DNA of 64,000 nucleotides from JBEIQE01 sp040376705 (GCA_040376705.1 JBEIQE010000008.1:1-64000), one strand, 5' to 3'; counted from the first letter of the stretch, positions 24,923 through 34,076 are shown. The notes: a model not told the origin generated them from the sequence alone. Made by a program: numbers and translations.

Positions 24923-25735
24923 CTAGTCAAGGAACAGGTCGGGCAGCAGTGTGTTGCCGGGAGCAACAGCATAAGGAGCAAAGTCACTCACACCGATATC
25001 GCCCAGCACCTGCTCATCGCTCAGGAATTGTCCGCGGTATTTGCCGGTGGTGAAAATGGCATGCGCGGCATCCGCCACAATTTCGGGCTTGCGGCACAGC
25101 TCGGGCTTGACCGCATCGCCCAGCATGGCCAGAGCTGCAGTATAAATGACGGTGCGTGGCCATAGCGCGTTCACGGCAACCTTCTCGCCATACTCAGCCG
25201 CCAGACCCAGCATGGCCATGCTCATGCCATACTTGCTCATGGTATAGGCGGCATGGTTGGCAAACCAGCGCGGCTTGAGGTTGATGGGCGGCGAGAGGGT
25301 GAGGATATGCGGCGCGGCCGATTTCAGCAGATGCGGCAGGCAGGCCTGTGCCGTGGCAAAGGTGCCGCGCGCGTTGACCTGATGCATGAGGTCGAAGCGC
25401 TTCATCGGCGTATCCTGCACGCCCGCTAAAAAGATGGCGCTGGCATTGCACACGCAGATATCAATTCCGCCAAAGCGGGTGACGGTTTCGGCCACTGCGC
25501 CAGCCAGCTGCGTTTCATCGCGGATATCGCATTGCAGGGCCAGTGCTTTGCCGCCTGCCGCCTCGATATCACGCGCGGCAGAATGAATGGTGCCGGGCAG
25601 GCTGGGGTGCGGCTCAGCCGTTTTGGCTGCAATCGCTACATTCGCGCCATCCCGGGCAGCCCTTAACGCAATGGTAAGGCCTATGCCGCGGCTGCCACCT
25701 GTCACAAACAGGGTTTTACCCTTGAGTGATGTCAT
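24923..25735 (-). CDS. Short-chain dehydrogenase/reductase (SDR)
   Basis: The protein has 270 residues from the ATG at 25735; the longer frame to 25885 overlaps the hydratase gene. The cofactor motif TGGSRGIG (about 11-18) and the catalytic Tyr/Lys in AYTMSKYG are present, with NAS in the NAG position (CVCNAS). The N-terminal run AAKTAEPHPSLPGTIHSAA is characteristic of the HSDL2-type SDR branch, whose members act in lipid or isoprenoid acyl metabolism. It follows the enoyl-CoA hydratase gene by 13 bp, so an acyl-CoA role is a reasonable inference. Confidence 0.88.
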   Translation of the reverse strand: MTSLKGKTLFVTGGSRGIGLTIALRAARDGANVAIAAKTAEPHPSLPGTIHSAARDIEAAGGKALALQCDIRDETQLAGAVAETVTRFGGIDICVCNASAIFLAGVQDTPMKRFDLMHQVNARGTFATAQACLPHLLKSAAPHILTLSPPINLKPRWFANHAAYTMSKYGMSMAMLGLAAEYGEKVAVNALWPRTVIYTAALAMLGDAVKPELCRKPEIVADAAHAIFTTGKYRGQFLSDEQVLGDIGVSDFAPYAVAPGNTLLPDLFLD

Positions 25736-25748
25736 TTCTCGTCCCCGA

Positions 25749-26549
25749 TTAGTTTTCTTTGAAGTTGGGCGCTCGTTTAGCCAAAAATGCCGCGACGCCT
25801 TCGGCAAAATTATCGCTGTTGGAAAGCTGGGCGAAGCTCTCGGCTTCTTCCTCAAGCTGGGCCGAGAGCATGCGCTCGCCAGCATAATTCAGCAGGCGCT
25901 TGCCATTGGCCTGCGCTGCGGCAGACCCGGCCTTGAGGCGCATAACTGCCTTTTCAACGGTTGCTTCAAGCTCGGCCTCAGGCACGACAGCGTTGATCAG
26001 GCCCCAGCGCTCGGCAGTGGCGGCATCAATCACGTCGCCCAGCAGCACAAGGGCAGAGGCGCGCTTCAGGCCCAGCGTATGCGCAAGGTGCCAGCTCGCG
26101 CCGCCGTCTGGCGTCAGGCCAAGGCGGTCGTACGCCAGTGTGAACTTGCCACTATCCGCCGCGATGATGAGATCTGCCGCCAAGGCAAGGCTCACACCAA
26201 ACCCGGCGCAGGCGCCATGTACCGCTGCTATAATAGGTTGGCGTAAATCGCGCATCATCTGCACAATCAGGTTCACGCGCGCGAGCATCAGCGCAAAACC
26301 ATGCGAGACCGGTTGCTCCTGCAGGTTGCGTTCAAACTGCTTGATATCGCCGCCTGCCATAAACGCATCGCCCGCACCCTTAAGCACAACCAGACGCACA
26401 TCAGTTGCACGGTAGAGGCGAATAAGCGCGTCTTCCAGTGCTTCCAGCATCTCGATGTTAAGGGCGTTCCTCACTTCGGGGCGGTTGAGGGTGAGGGTGA
26501 CCACGCCGTTTACGGTCGTCTCGAGCAGGGGGGTGTTCGGCGCGTTCAT
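25749..26549 (-). CDS. Enoyl-CoA hydratase/isomerase family protein
   Basis: The protein has 266 residues, crotonase fold. Features: NRPEVRNALN (CoA binding), GDAFMAGGDI (oxyanion hole), VHGACAGFGVSLALAADL and the helix with KFTLAYDRLGLTPDGGASWHL. The Glu expected at the first catalytic position in crotonase is not evident, as in many isomerases and side-activity members, so hydratase activity is not assured. It is first in a unit with the SDR gene. The product could act in beta-oxidation of an unusual acyl chain. Confidence 0.88.
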   Translation of the reverse strand: MNAPNTPLLETTVNGVVTLTLNRPEVRNALNIEMLEALEDALIRLYRATDVRLVVLKGAGDAFMAGGDIKQFERNLQEQPVSHGFALMLARVNLIVQMMRDLRQPIIAAVHGACAGFGVSLALAADLIIAADSGKFTLAYDRLGLTPDGGASWHLAHTLGLKRASALVLLGDVIDAATAERWGLINAVVPEAELEATVEKAVMRLKAGSAAAQANGKRLLNYAGERMLSAQLEEEAESFAQLSNSDNFAEGVAAFLAKRAPNFKEN

Positions 26550-26710
26550 GCAAATAGATTAACACGGGTTTTGCAGCCGCCTAGGGTGAAACGGCAGGGT
26601 GGCAGCATAAAAGAAGTTTTGCTATACACCGGAATTGCTGGATGACCTTGTAATCAGCCGGCCCGCGTTGCGGTGCAACGCAGAAAAATGATATAGAGCA
26701 GTTGTTGGAT

Positions 26711-26787
<77 letters not shown>

Positions 26788-26812
26788 GCAAAAGCTGGCT
26801 CGTCGTCGGTTC

Positions 26813-26835
26813 CAGAATGCTCCATCCGCATTCTG
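26813..26835. repeat. Perfect 8-bp inverted repeat behind tRNA-Arg
   Basis: cagaatgc (26813-26820) and gcattctg (26828-26835) flank a 7-base loop. The hairpin is followed by cctcgtcg, not by a T-tract, so it is not an obvious intrinsic terminator. It may aid tRNA 3' processing or be a relic of insertion at the tRNA. Confidence 0.5.
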
Positions 26836-26898
26836 CCTCGTCGGGGCCACTAAAAAGCTGACGTTCATCTTTCCTTACGTCAACCTACAGGATACCTC

Positions 26899-27495
26899 AT
26901 GTCAGACCCCGCCCATCGTTTTGACGCCGCTTATTACCGCCACTGGTATGGCAAGGCTGATACCCGTGCGTTTACAAAAACCGACAAAGACGTGCGCGCG
27001 GCGTTCGTACTCTCTTATCTGCGCCACCTAAAAGTGCCAGTGCGCAGTGTGTGTGACTTGGGTTGTGGCCTTGGCCATTGGCGCGAGGCGCTGCAAAAGA
27101 TAGATAGCCGTATTACCTATACCGGCGTTGAGTACAGCGCGTTCATGGCGCAGCGGCTGGGCTGGGTTGAATCCTCGGCTGCCGACTACGCGCCCAAGCG
27201 CAAGTTCGACCTCGTGATCTGTCAGGCGGTGCTGCAGCATTTAGATGATAAGGATTGCGCACGCGCGATCAAGAATATCGGCAGCTATTGCCGTGGAGCG
27301 CTCTACCTTGAGGTACTGACCAAGGCCGATTGGACTAGCGGCGTGGTCGATAAAAAGCATACTGAAAAGCACAGCCATTTGCGTAGCGCGACGTGGTATA
27401 AAAAGCGCCTGGGCGAATTCTTTGTGCCGGTTGGTGGCGGGCTGTTTGTAGCGCGCAGCGCCAATGTTCCGTTGTTCGAGCTGGAGCAGATGTAG
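26899..27495 (+). CDS. Class I SAM-dependent methyltransferase
   Basis: The protein has 198 residues. Motif I is VCDLGCGLGHWREAL (about 50-64), motif II is YTGVEYSAF, and FDLVICQAVLQHLDD follows as motif post-I/III. This is the small soluble Methyltransf_11/25-type fold. The substrate cannot be inferred. It starts behind the tRNA-Arg region with 111 bp between and converges on the 27499 gene. Codon use is typical for the window. Confidence 0.85.
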   Translation: MSDPAHRFDAAYYRHWYGKADTRAFTKTDKDVRAAFVLSYLRHLKVPVRSVCDLGCGLGHWREALQKIDSRITYTGVEYSAFMAQRLGWVESSAADYAPKRKFDLVICQAVLQHLDDKDCARAIKNIGSYCRGALYLEVLTKADWTSGVVDKKHTEKHSHLRSATWYKKRLGEFFVPVGGGLFVARSANVPLFELEQM

Positions 27496-27498
27496 CTC

Positions 27499-28350
27499 TT
27501 AAGCTTGTGGCGGCGGGAACTTGCCAGCTTTCGCGCGTGCGATGATTGTTGTTACAGGGCCAGTGATGTCCACCCTGCTGCTGTCGCGGCTTGAGACCTC
27601 GAAGAACTTGGCGTCTACCGAACTACGCGCGGCATTTATTTTATCTGCATCGCCCCACGGCATGCTTGCGGCATCAATCACCCAGTAATCGCGCATCCAG
27701 AAACTGCGGTTGGCAGCCAGCATATCGCCGGTCAGGGGCGCATGTTTTATCTTGCTTGCATCGCGTATCTCGCCGGGCTCGCTGTGGTGCTTGAGCCATT
27801 GGCCAATCTCGCAGCCAAGTGCACCGATATGATCCGCCAGACCAGCGCGCTTTTGTGCGGCATCAGCATCACTTGGTAAGGCATCGAGCGCGCGAAACGG
27901 CTTTTCAAAATCAGGCAGCCAGTTGGGGTGCTGCATCAGGGTCTGCGAGACAACTGCAAAGCAGGTGGGCCAGCGCGGCTGCATCTGTTTGGTGGTACCA
28001 TGAAAGGCGTTTTGCGCGGCTATCTCGCCGTTACGGCCCAGTGAGGTCATATCTGCACCATACTGGCCCAGAAGCTCGACAATCTTGCGTAGGTTCATTT
28101 CATAATCCCAGGCGCGCTTGGGCATAAACTCGGCGTCCCTGCGATGGCCATGGGTTTTAAAGTCGGTCAGCTCGGCAAAGCTGGGAGCATGAAGCACTTT
28201 ATGTACGAATGGCCCCAGCATCTGCGGGCTGGGGTTATAGGGCACGGCGCTTTGTAGCAGCATGTCCACGCCTTCGGCATAGCCAAGGTTGATGGCGCGC
28301 AGCATATGCCAGTTAAACTGGTCGAAAAAGATGCGTTTCTGGCGGCTCAA
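27499..28350 (-). CDS. Unknown protein, paralogue 3 of a tandem trio (weak ankyrin-like)
   Basis: The protein has 283 residues, soluble, without signal peptide. It contains an ankyrin-like helix pair (KIVELLGQYGADMTSLGRNG, about 88-107). A shared central block has HPNWLPDF followed by DHIGALGCEIGQWL, which aligns with the same blocks in the two upstream genes (RPSWQPEI...GQLVGSRL; CPAWAPTH...GLAVAERL). It starts two bases after the stop of the second paralogue, so they are co-transcribed. I recognise no named family. A lineage-specific family of effector-like or regulatory proteins is possible but unproved. Confidence 0.6.
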   Translation of the reverse strand: MSRQKRIFFDQFNWHMLRAINLGYAEGVDMLLQSAVPYNPSPQMLGPFVHKVLHAPSFAELTDFKTHGHRRDAEFMPKRAWDYEMNLRKIVELLGQYGADMTSLGRNGEIAAQNAFHGTTKQMQPRWPTCFAVVSQTLMQHPNWLPDFEKPFRALDALPSDADAAQKRAGLADHIGALGCEIGQWLKHHSEPGEIRDASKIKHAPLTGDMLAANRSFWMRDYWVIDAASMPWGDADKINAARSSVDAKFFEVSSRDSSRVDITGPVTTIIARAKAGKFPPPQA

Positions 28351-28352
28351 TT

Positions 28353-29171
28353 TTATCCTGCTGCAGGCCCATCAAAAGCACCGCTTTTGCGCAAGGCCTC
28401 TATCATCCGGTTACATTGCGTTTCCATGGCATCTTTGTAGCTGGTGCGCATAGCTTCGGTTGGTGTGGGTTGGCTGGAGGGATTGATGCTCCAGTTTTTA
28501 TGATCTGTCCACCAGCCGAGCTGCTCGGTTGTCAGGCCAGTTTTGGCTGGCGGCATGCTCTTGAGGCGTGAGCCGACGAGTTGCCCCAGCCTATTAATAT
28601 GCTCTGCTTGCTGGGTGCGCTTGGCAGTTTCTTCTTCGGGCGTACCCTCAAGGATGTTCTTGAAGATGCGGCCAATTTCCGGCTGCCAGCTTGGCCTTTC
28701 CTTTACGGCCTGTACAACAATAAGCGAGAGCAGCGCCATATTGGGTTTGGTATGGCTTTCGAGCACGAAAGCTTCCTGTGCAGCTGTTGTGTAGGTAATG
28801 CTGTTGCCAGTACCTATATTGCCTGCGGTTGGGTAACTCTCGAGCGGACTGATTTTCTTGGCGAACAGCATGTTTGCCAAGCGTACTTGTGCGCGGGCAT
28901 GTGCCTTGGCAGTGGCGGGCTGGCTATAAACAAGTGTCGCGGTCAGCGGCAGCGGGTCTTTTTGCAGTTCGGGGGCTTTTGTGCCGACATGCAGGTAGCA
29001 GTCTTCGCGATAGCTGGCATGTATGATTTGTCCCAGATTCTCTGCTGTAGGGGTTGCAAGGCCTGCCTTCATCAGCGCCCATGCGGCACTTGGGTCTGCC
29101 TCGGCAAAGGCAGTGGTAAGCTGAAAGTCTGCGTCGTTACCTTTGTAATAGACAGGGTGAAGGCGTGGCAT
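28353..29171 (-). CDS. Unknown protein, paralogue 2 of a tandem trio
   Basis: The protein has 272 residues beginning MPRLHPVYYKGND, sharing the MPRLHP start with the 29264-30172 product. A helical N-terminal half includes an ankyrin-like segment (AAWALMKAGLATPTAENLGQ). The shared block ERPSWQPEIGRIF leads into TPEEETAKRTQQAEHINRLG. No signal peptide or membrane segment is visible. Upstream, 29172-29263 is AT-rich and contains TTAACCAT at 29243-29250, part of a 14-bp sequence found again at 34021-34034. Confidence 0.6.
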   Translation of the reverse strand: MPRLHPVYYKGNDADFQLTTAFAEADPSAAWALMKAGLATPTAENLGQIIHASYREDCYLHVGTKAPELQKDPLPLTATLVYSQPATAKAHARAQVRLANMLFAKKISPLESYPTAGNIGTGNSITYTTAAQEAFVLESHTKPNMALLSLIVVQAVKERPSWQPEIGRIFKNILEGTPEEETAKRTQQAEHINRLGQLVGSRLKSMPPAKTGLTTEQLGWWTDHKNWSINPSSQPTPTEAMRTSYKDAMETQCNRMIEALRKSGAFDGPAAG

Positions 29172-29263
29172 GGGTGCTCCTGCGCGTGTTTGAATTTTTA
29201 AATATTATCAATTGCTTATAGTTAATACAAAAGGTCTTTTTGTTAACCATAAAACCTGATTTT

Positions 29264-30172
29264 TTATGAGGGTTTGGCCCTGCCGCGCGCTTTGGCCAAT
29301 GTTGCGGCTGTAAGTGCCAGCTGACCATCAAGCGTGTTCATGGCGTTTTGGTGCTCGGTGCGTAACTCGTCGCGCTCTTGGCGGTGTGCCGCAAAATAGG
29401 CGCGGCCAGCTGCGGTTGGTCTGGGCATCTGGCTTTCTAGTGCTGCCCATTCGTCAGGCGTGCGTTGCCAGAATTTTTGCGCTGCTGGCGACAGGGTAAT
29501 AGCAATCTCAGGCGTAAAGGCCAGCCGTTCGGCCACCGCAAGGCCTACATGCGCGGCATTCATATGCAGCTGGCGGCGGCCTGCAGCTTCCTCCGCCGGT
29601 GTGTCGCCCGCCATATTGGCAAACAGGCTGGCCAGCTCATGCGTTGGCGCCCAAGCAGGACATATATAAAGCGCCTCCATGACGAGGGCTGCCTTCAGGT
29701 CGTAATTAGCGACGTTATGGAACGCGAGAGCCGAGAAGGCCTCAGTTGCGCTCAGCGGTTTATCGCTGCAATCAAGGTTATAGGTGCTGGTATTGCACGG
29801 GTCGGCCCCGCGGCTGCGTAGCAGGCGCAGGATCTCAAGCTGTTGCTGGATAAAATCATCCGCGCTCAAGTGTTGGTCGCGCGCATCATAAAAGGCGAGG
29901 TGTTTATCGGTGCTGCTCAGCAGGTCAGGGTTGATGGATTTATCCGCTGCAACAAAACGCGCTTTCTTTAAAAAGCCCGCATGGTCATCGCTGCTCACCA
30001 GCGTGGCGATGTGCCAGTCATTCGCCCTCACATCCGGGTTATGGGTCAGAATGCTCTCGATCATGGCGGGGTCATGCAGCTCGATCGCCTCATGCAGGCC
30101 CTGCCGCCACAGGTAAGCCCCTGTGTAGATGGCAAAAGTGTGGGCAATCTGGTCGGGGTGCAGGCGAGGCAT
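29264..30172 (-). CDS. Unknown protein, paralogue 1 of a tandem trio (weak ankyrin-like)
   Basis: The protein has 302 residues from the ATG at 30172, chosen because its MPRLHP start matches paralogue 2; the frame extends further to 30325 into the groES regulatory region. It contains an ankyrin-like unit (EILRLLRSRGADPCN, about 113-127), the family block CPAWAPTHELASLF and TPAEEAAGRRQLHMNAAH, and a long C-terminal helix rich in Ala, Glu and Gln (about 235-300). Soluble and unknown in function. It is divergent from groESL. Confidence 0.6.
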   Translation of the reverse strand: MPRLHPDQIAHTFAIYTGAYLWRQGLHEAIELHDPAMIESILTHNPDVRANDWHIATLVSSDDHAGFLKKARFVAADKSINPDLLSSTDKHLAFYDARDQHLSADDFIQQQLEILRLLRSRGADPCNTSTYNLDCSDKPLSATEAFSALAFHNVANYDLKAALVMEALYICPAWAPTHELASLFANMAGDTPAEEAAGRRQLHMNAAHVGLAVAERLAFTPEIAITLSPAAQKFWQRTPDEWAALESQMPRPTAAGRAYFAAHRQERDELRTEHQNAMNTLDGQLALTAATLAKARGRAKPS

Positions 30173-30280
30173 GCGACAATCTAGAGAGAAGGGCGGAGTC
30201 GCCGCAATTATATTCTGAGAGCGGGGTGTTTTACGTAACGTAAGCCCCTTGCGCCAGCGAGGGGTAGGGCCTACATAGCC

Positions 30281-30307
30281 TTGGCACTCATGTTGGGGGA
30301 GTGCTAA
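30281..30307 (+). promoter_or_regulatory. CIRCE element (HrcA operator) upstream of groESL
   Basis: ttggcactc (30281-30289), nine-base spacer, gagtgctaa (30299-30307). This matches the CIRCE inverted repeat TTAGCACTC-N9-GAGTGCTAA with one difference in the left arm. It lies 35 bp ahead of the groES ATG, so HrcA repression of groESL is expected. Confidence 0.93.
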
Positions 30308-30342
30308 CAACCGTCCCCAACCCAATTTTACGGAGCAAAACT

Positions 30343-30654
30343 ATGGATTTTCGTCCCCTCCATGACCGCGTACTGGTCGAGCGTATTGAAGCCGAGACCA
30401 AGACCGCCAGTGGCATCATCATTCCCGAAACGGCTCAGGAAAAGCCGATGCAGGGCCGCGTGAAGGCCGTTGGCTCGGGCGTTCGTGACGAAGCCGGCAA
30501 GCTGGTTCCGCTCGACGTGAAGACCGGCGATACCATTCTGTTCGGCAAGTGGTCGGGCACTGAAGTGAAGATCGATGGCAAAGAGCTGTTGATCATGAAG
30601 GAATCGGACATCCTCGGCATTCTCGAAAATGCCAAGGCCAAGAAGGCCGCTTAA
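30343..30654 (+). CDS. groS: Co-chaperonin GroES
   Basis: The protein has 103 residues from the ATG at 30343; an in-frame GTG at 30301 lies inside the CIRCE element. The sequence begins MDFRPLHDRVLVERIEAETKTASG, includes the mobile loop and the beta-barrel with VKTGDTILFGKWSGTEVKIDGKELL, and ends KKAA. It caps GroEL. Standard groES-groEL order, with 39 bp between genes and the CIRCE operator upstream. Confidence 0.97.
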   Translation: MDFRPLHDRVLVERIEAETKTASGIIIPETAQEKPMQGRVKAVGSGVRDEAGKLVPLDVKTGDTILFGKWSGTEVKIDGKELLIMKESDILGILENAKAKKAA

Positions 30655-30693
30655 GCCCTCCACTGCAATTTCTAACTGAAGGAATCGAAAATT

Positions 30694-32358
30694 ATGGCTG
30701 CTAAAGATGTAAAGTTCTCAGGCGACGCACGCGCCAAGATGCTCAAGGGCGTAGATATTCTCGCCGACGCCGTAAAGGTAACCCTGGGTCCCAAGGGCCG
30801 TAACGTTGTGATCGAGAAGAGCTTCGGCGCTCCCCGCATCACCAAGGACGGCGTGACCGTTGCCAAGGAAATCGAGCTGCAGGACAAGTTCGAGAACATG
30901 GGCGCACAGATGGTGCGTGAAGTTGCCAGCAAGACGGTTGACCAGGCTGGTGATGGCACAACCACGGCTACCGTTCTCGCTCAGGCGCTTATTCGTGAAG
31001 GCGTGAAGCTGGTTGCCGCTGGCGCCAACCCGATGGATCTCAAGCGCGGCATCGACAAGGCTGTTGCTGCTGTTATCGAGAACCTCAAGGAGCAGAGCAA
31101 GCCGGTTAACCCGAAGAAGAAGGAAGAGATCATCCAGGTTGGTACGATCTCGGCCAATGGTGAGCGCGAAATCGGCGAGATGATCGCTAACGCGATGGAA
31201 AAGGTTGGCTCAGAAGGTGTTATCACCGTTGAAGAAGCCAAGAGCCTCGAGAGCGAGCTTGAAGTGGTTGAAGGTATGCAGTTTGATCGCGGCTACCTGT
31301 CGCCTTACTTCATCACCAATGCCGACAAGATGACCGCCGACCTTGAAAACCCCTACATCCTCTTCCATGAGAAGAAGCTGTCGGGTCTGCAGCCGCTGCT
31401 GCCGGTTCTCGAAGCCGTTGTTCAGACCGGTCGTCCGCTGCTGATCATCGCCGAAGAAGTTGAGGGCGAAGCCCTGGCAACTCTGGTGGTGAACAAGCTG
31501 CGCGGTGGCCTCAAGGTTGCTGCCGTCAAGGCCCCTGGCTTTGGCGACCGTCGCAAGGCGATGCTGGAAGATATGGCAATCCTCACCGGTGGCCAGCTCA
31601 TCAGCGAAGACCTCGGCATCAAGCTCGAGAACGTTACCATCCAGATGCTGGGTTCGGCCAAGAAGGTCACCATCACCAAGGAAGACACCACCATCATTGA
31701 TGGCGTGGGCAAGAAGAAGGAAATCGAAGCACGCGTTGGCCAGATCAAGGCGCAGATCGAAGAAACCACTTCTGACTACGACCGCGAGAAGCTGCAGGAA
31801 CGTCTGGCCAAGCTGGCCGGCGGTGTTGCCGTTATCCGCGTTGGTGGTGGCAGCGAAGTCGAAGTGAAGGAGCGCAAGGATCGCGTTGACGACGCTCTGC
31901 ACGCAACCCGCGCTGCGGTTCAGGAAGGTATCGTTGCTGGTGGTGGTTCGGCTCTGTTGTTCGCAACAGGCGCAATTGCCAAGCTCAAGGGTATCGACAA
32001 CGATGATCAGAAGCACGGTGTCGAGATTGTTCGCAAGGCCCTGCAGGCCCCCATCCGCCAGATTGCCGAGAATGCCGGTATTGATGGTTCGGTTGTGGTC
32101 GGCAAGATCATGGACAAGAACGATCCGAAGTTCGGCTTCAACGCCCAGCAGGAATTCCTGGGTGCGGAATCGGTCATCGACATGACCAAGGCCGGCATCA
32201 TCGACCCCACCAAGGTTGTGCGTACTGCCCTGCAGGCAGCTGCATCGGTTGCCAGCCTGCTCATCACCACCGAAGCCATGGTGGCCGAGCGCGCCGAGAA
32301 GAAGTCACCAGCTGGTGGCATGCCTCACGGCGGCGGCATGGGCGATATGGACTTCTAA
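30694..32358 (+). CDS. groL: Chaperonin GroEL
   Basis: The protein has 554 residues. It contains the nucleotide-binding DGTTTATVLAQ with the catalytic Asp, the apical domain and AVQEGIVAGGGSALL. The C-terminus is the Gly/Met-rich tail GGMPHGGGMGDMDF. It folds cytosolic proteins in the GroES-capped double ring. It is in operon with groS, with a ribosome site (gaaggaat) before the ATG, and is followed by a strong terminator 62 bp downstream. Confidence 0.98.
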   Translation: MAAKDVKFSGDARAKMLKGVDILADAVKVTLGPKGRNVVIEKSFGAPRITKDGVTVAKEIELQDKFENMGAQMVREVASKTVDQAGDGTTTATVLAQALIREGVKLVAAGANPMDLKRGIDKAVAAVIENLKEQSKPVNPKKKEEIIQVGTISANGEREIGEMIANAMEKVGSEGVITVEEAKSLESELEVVEGMQFDRGYLSPYFITNADKMTADLENPYILFHEKKLSGLQPLLPVLEAVVQTGRPLLIIAEEVEGEALATLVVNKLRGGLKVAAVKAPGFGDRRKAMLEDMAILTGGQLISEDLGIKLENVTIQMLGSAKKVTITKEDTTIIDGVGKKKEIEARVGQIKAQIEETTSDYDREKLQERLAKLAGGVAVIRVGGGSEVEVKERKDRVDDALHATRAAVQEGIVAGGGSALLFATGAIAKLKGIDNDDQKHGVEIVRKALQAPIRQIAENAGIDGSVVVGKIMDKNDPKFGFNAQQEFLGAESVIDMTKAGIIDPTKVVRTALQAAASVASLLITTEAMVAERAEKKSPAGGMPHGGGMGDMDF

Positions 32359-32420
32359 GTCCTGTTGTCAGTCACCCCGCGCCAGGGTTGGCGTGGCGGC
32401 TGGCGCCAAATTAAAGAGAA

Positions 32421-32447
32421 GGGCCGGAAGAAATTCCGGCCCTTTTT
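32421..32447 (+). terminator. Rho-independent terminator of groESL
   Basis: A 9-bp perfect stem (gggccggaa, 32421-32429, with ttccggccc, 32434-32442) and a gaaa tetraloop are followed by tttttc. A textbook intrinsic terminator. Confidence 0.93.
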
Positions 32448-32540
32448 CAATTCTCGTATTTGTAGTTCAGCTCGGTCTTGCGTAGTAGCTGCGGCGTTTT
32501 GAGTGCTATTGCCTACAACCTTGCTGCGCTTACATAAGTC

Positions 32541-32906
32541 ATGCTCATTCTCGCTGACTACTTCTTCCATTTTGTTCATCTCGGTGTGATCGGGTTTAAC
32601 CTGTTTGGCTGGGTACATCCGGTTACCCGCCGGGCGCACCGCTACCTTGTGGCGCTTACGGCTACCTGCTGGCTGGGCGTGGGTCTGGCAGTGGGCGCTA
32701 TCGGCTATTGTCCGCTCACTGACTGGCATTGGCAGGTCAAGCGCGCACTGGGGCAAGACATCCTGCCCCGCTCGTATATCGATTACATTCTTCAGGCAGC
32801 TGGCATATATGCTCAGCCGCTGACGGTGGATATCGTCGTGGGTGTTACGTTTGCGCTTATTGTGGTGATTACGCTGGCGCTCTGGTGGCGTGACGCACGG
32901 GCTTGA
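32541..32906 (+). CDS. DUF2784-family membrane protein
   Basis: The protein has 121 residues with three or four membrane helices (about 3-25, 36-58, 94-116). It has the family's core CPLTDWHWQVKRALG and LPRSYIDYIL. DUF2784 proteins are small inner-membrane proteins of unknown function, often near metabolic or envelope genes. The 3' end overlaps the convergent M48-like gene by 38 bp. No role can be stated. Confidence 0.8.
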   Translation: MLILADYFFHFVHLGVIGFNLFGWVHPVTRRAHRYLVALTATCWLGVGLAVGAIGYCPLTDWHWQVKRALGQDILPRSYIDYILQAAGIYAQPLTVDIVVGVTFALIVVITLALWWRDARA

Positions 32907-33945
32907 AAACGCCTTCAGGGTTAGCTTCGGCGGGTTTATCGATAAACAGGTGCGGGTGGCGCGCAGCTACTTCGGTATAAAGCTTGGCCATACGCAAGGC
33001 ACCCGCGGCGGTTTCGCGCGGGGTTAGCTGCTCGGCATGCCGGTACATGGCAATGCAGCGCTGCGCATAATTGGGGTGCGTGCTGCACAGGCTCAGGAAT
33101 GTGCGTTTAAGCGAGGGCATCTTTAGGGTGAACATTTCGGCCAGATGCCTAGCCTTGCCATGCTCTTCAACCGCGCCGCGGTCGGCTCTGTACTCTTCTG
33201 CGCGTGAGGCAAGAGTGCCGCAAAGGTACGTGGCCATCGCCGCACCAAAACCTATCGCAACCGTGACCGCAGGCAGGGCAATAAGGCCTGTCATGGCAAC
33301 TATGCCAGCGGTTGCAGTGGCCATCAGGCAGGCCAAGGTCATGACACTGTAGTTACAGAAGCCGGTCCAGCGCGGGCGGCTCATGTGCGCTTTTTCATGC
33401 GCCATAACGGCAGCCTGCTCGCGGATGAACTGACCCGTGCCTAAGGCCATTCCAGCATCATTGCACCGTTCGGCATGATACTTGGTGGCCTGACTGGCCG
33501 AAATCGCCACGCTGTAGTTTTTGCGGTCGAGCGAAACAATGTGGCAATAGCTTGTATTCTCGCTAAAGCCTACTTTACAGTCGTTTGCATGACCTGCATG
33601 GCGCATGAAGGTCTGGCCGATATCCTGACTGAGCGGCAGAACCAGACTGACAGTCTGGTTGACGCTGGTTTTCATTTCACCTGCAGGCACAATATTGTTG
33701 ATATGGTTTTTGATATAGTTGCGATAGCTACGGTTACAGATTGTCGCCAGCGCCATATAAAAAGGCAGGCCCATCCAGCCGAGCGTGCTGAAGAGAGCAA
33801 GGCCGGTCCAGCCATAAGCACCGATCATCGCGACCATATGCGCAGCTTTATATACGACAGGCTGATGCGCGCGCTTTTCGGTCAGCGGCGTTTCGAGCCG
33901 CACAGCCAGCTGCTGTGTCCATGTATTCTTCTTGAATTCGCCCAT
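32869..33945 (-). CDS. Membrane-anchored M48-type zinc metalloprotease
   Basis: The protein has 358 residues. The zinc motif HEKAH (HExxH) lies at about residue 183 in AAVMAHEKAHMSR, with a candidate third ligand Glu in RAEEYRADRGAVE (about 252), the order seen in M48 peptidases such as HtpX. Hydrophobic helices flank the motif (about 40-65 and 200-245). The N-terminal region has two Cys (in HANDCKVGF and TSYCHIVS), unusual for HtpX. Likely membrane protein quality control, though a specialised target is possible. GC content is typical. Confidence 0.75.
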   Translation of the reverse strand: MGEFKKNTWTQQLAVRLETPLTEKRAHQPVVYKAAHMVAMIGAYGWTGLALFSTLGWMGLPFYMALATICNRSYRNYIKNHINNIVPAGEMKTSVNQTVSLVLPLSQDIGQTFMRHAGHANDCKVGFSENTSYCHIVSLDRKNYSVAISASQATKYHAERCNDAGMALGTGQFIREQAAVMAHEKAHMSRPRWTGFCNYSVMTLACLMATATAGIVAMTGLIALPAVTVAIGFGAAMATYLCGTLASRAEEYRADRGAVEEHGKARHLAEMFTLKMPSLKRTFLSLCSTHPNYAQRCIAMYRHAEQLTPRETAAGALRMAKLYTEVAARHPHLFIDKPAEANPEGVFKPVRHATRAPA

Positions 33946-34076
33946 TTGGTCCCGGTTCTTTTTATTAATGCGGTCAGTCTAAGCGCGGGTTGTTACCCGA
34001 GTCAAAAGCAAGTTTTGACTTTTTATGGTTAACAGGCTGATTTGACTTTGCCCTTTCAAATATTCAATAATCAGCC

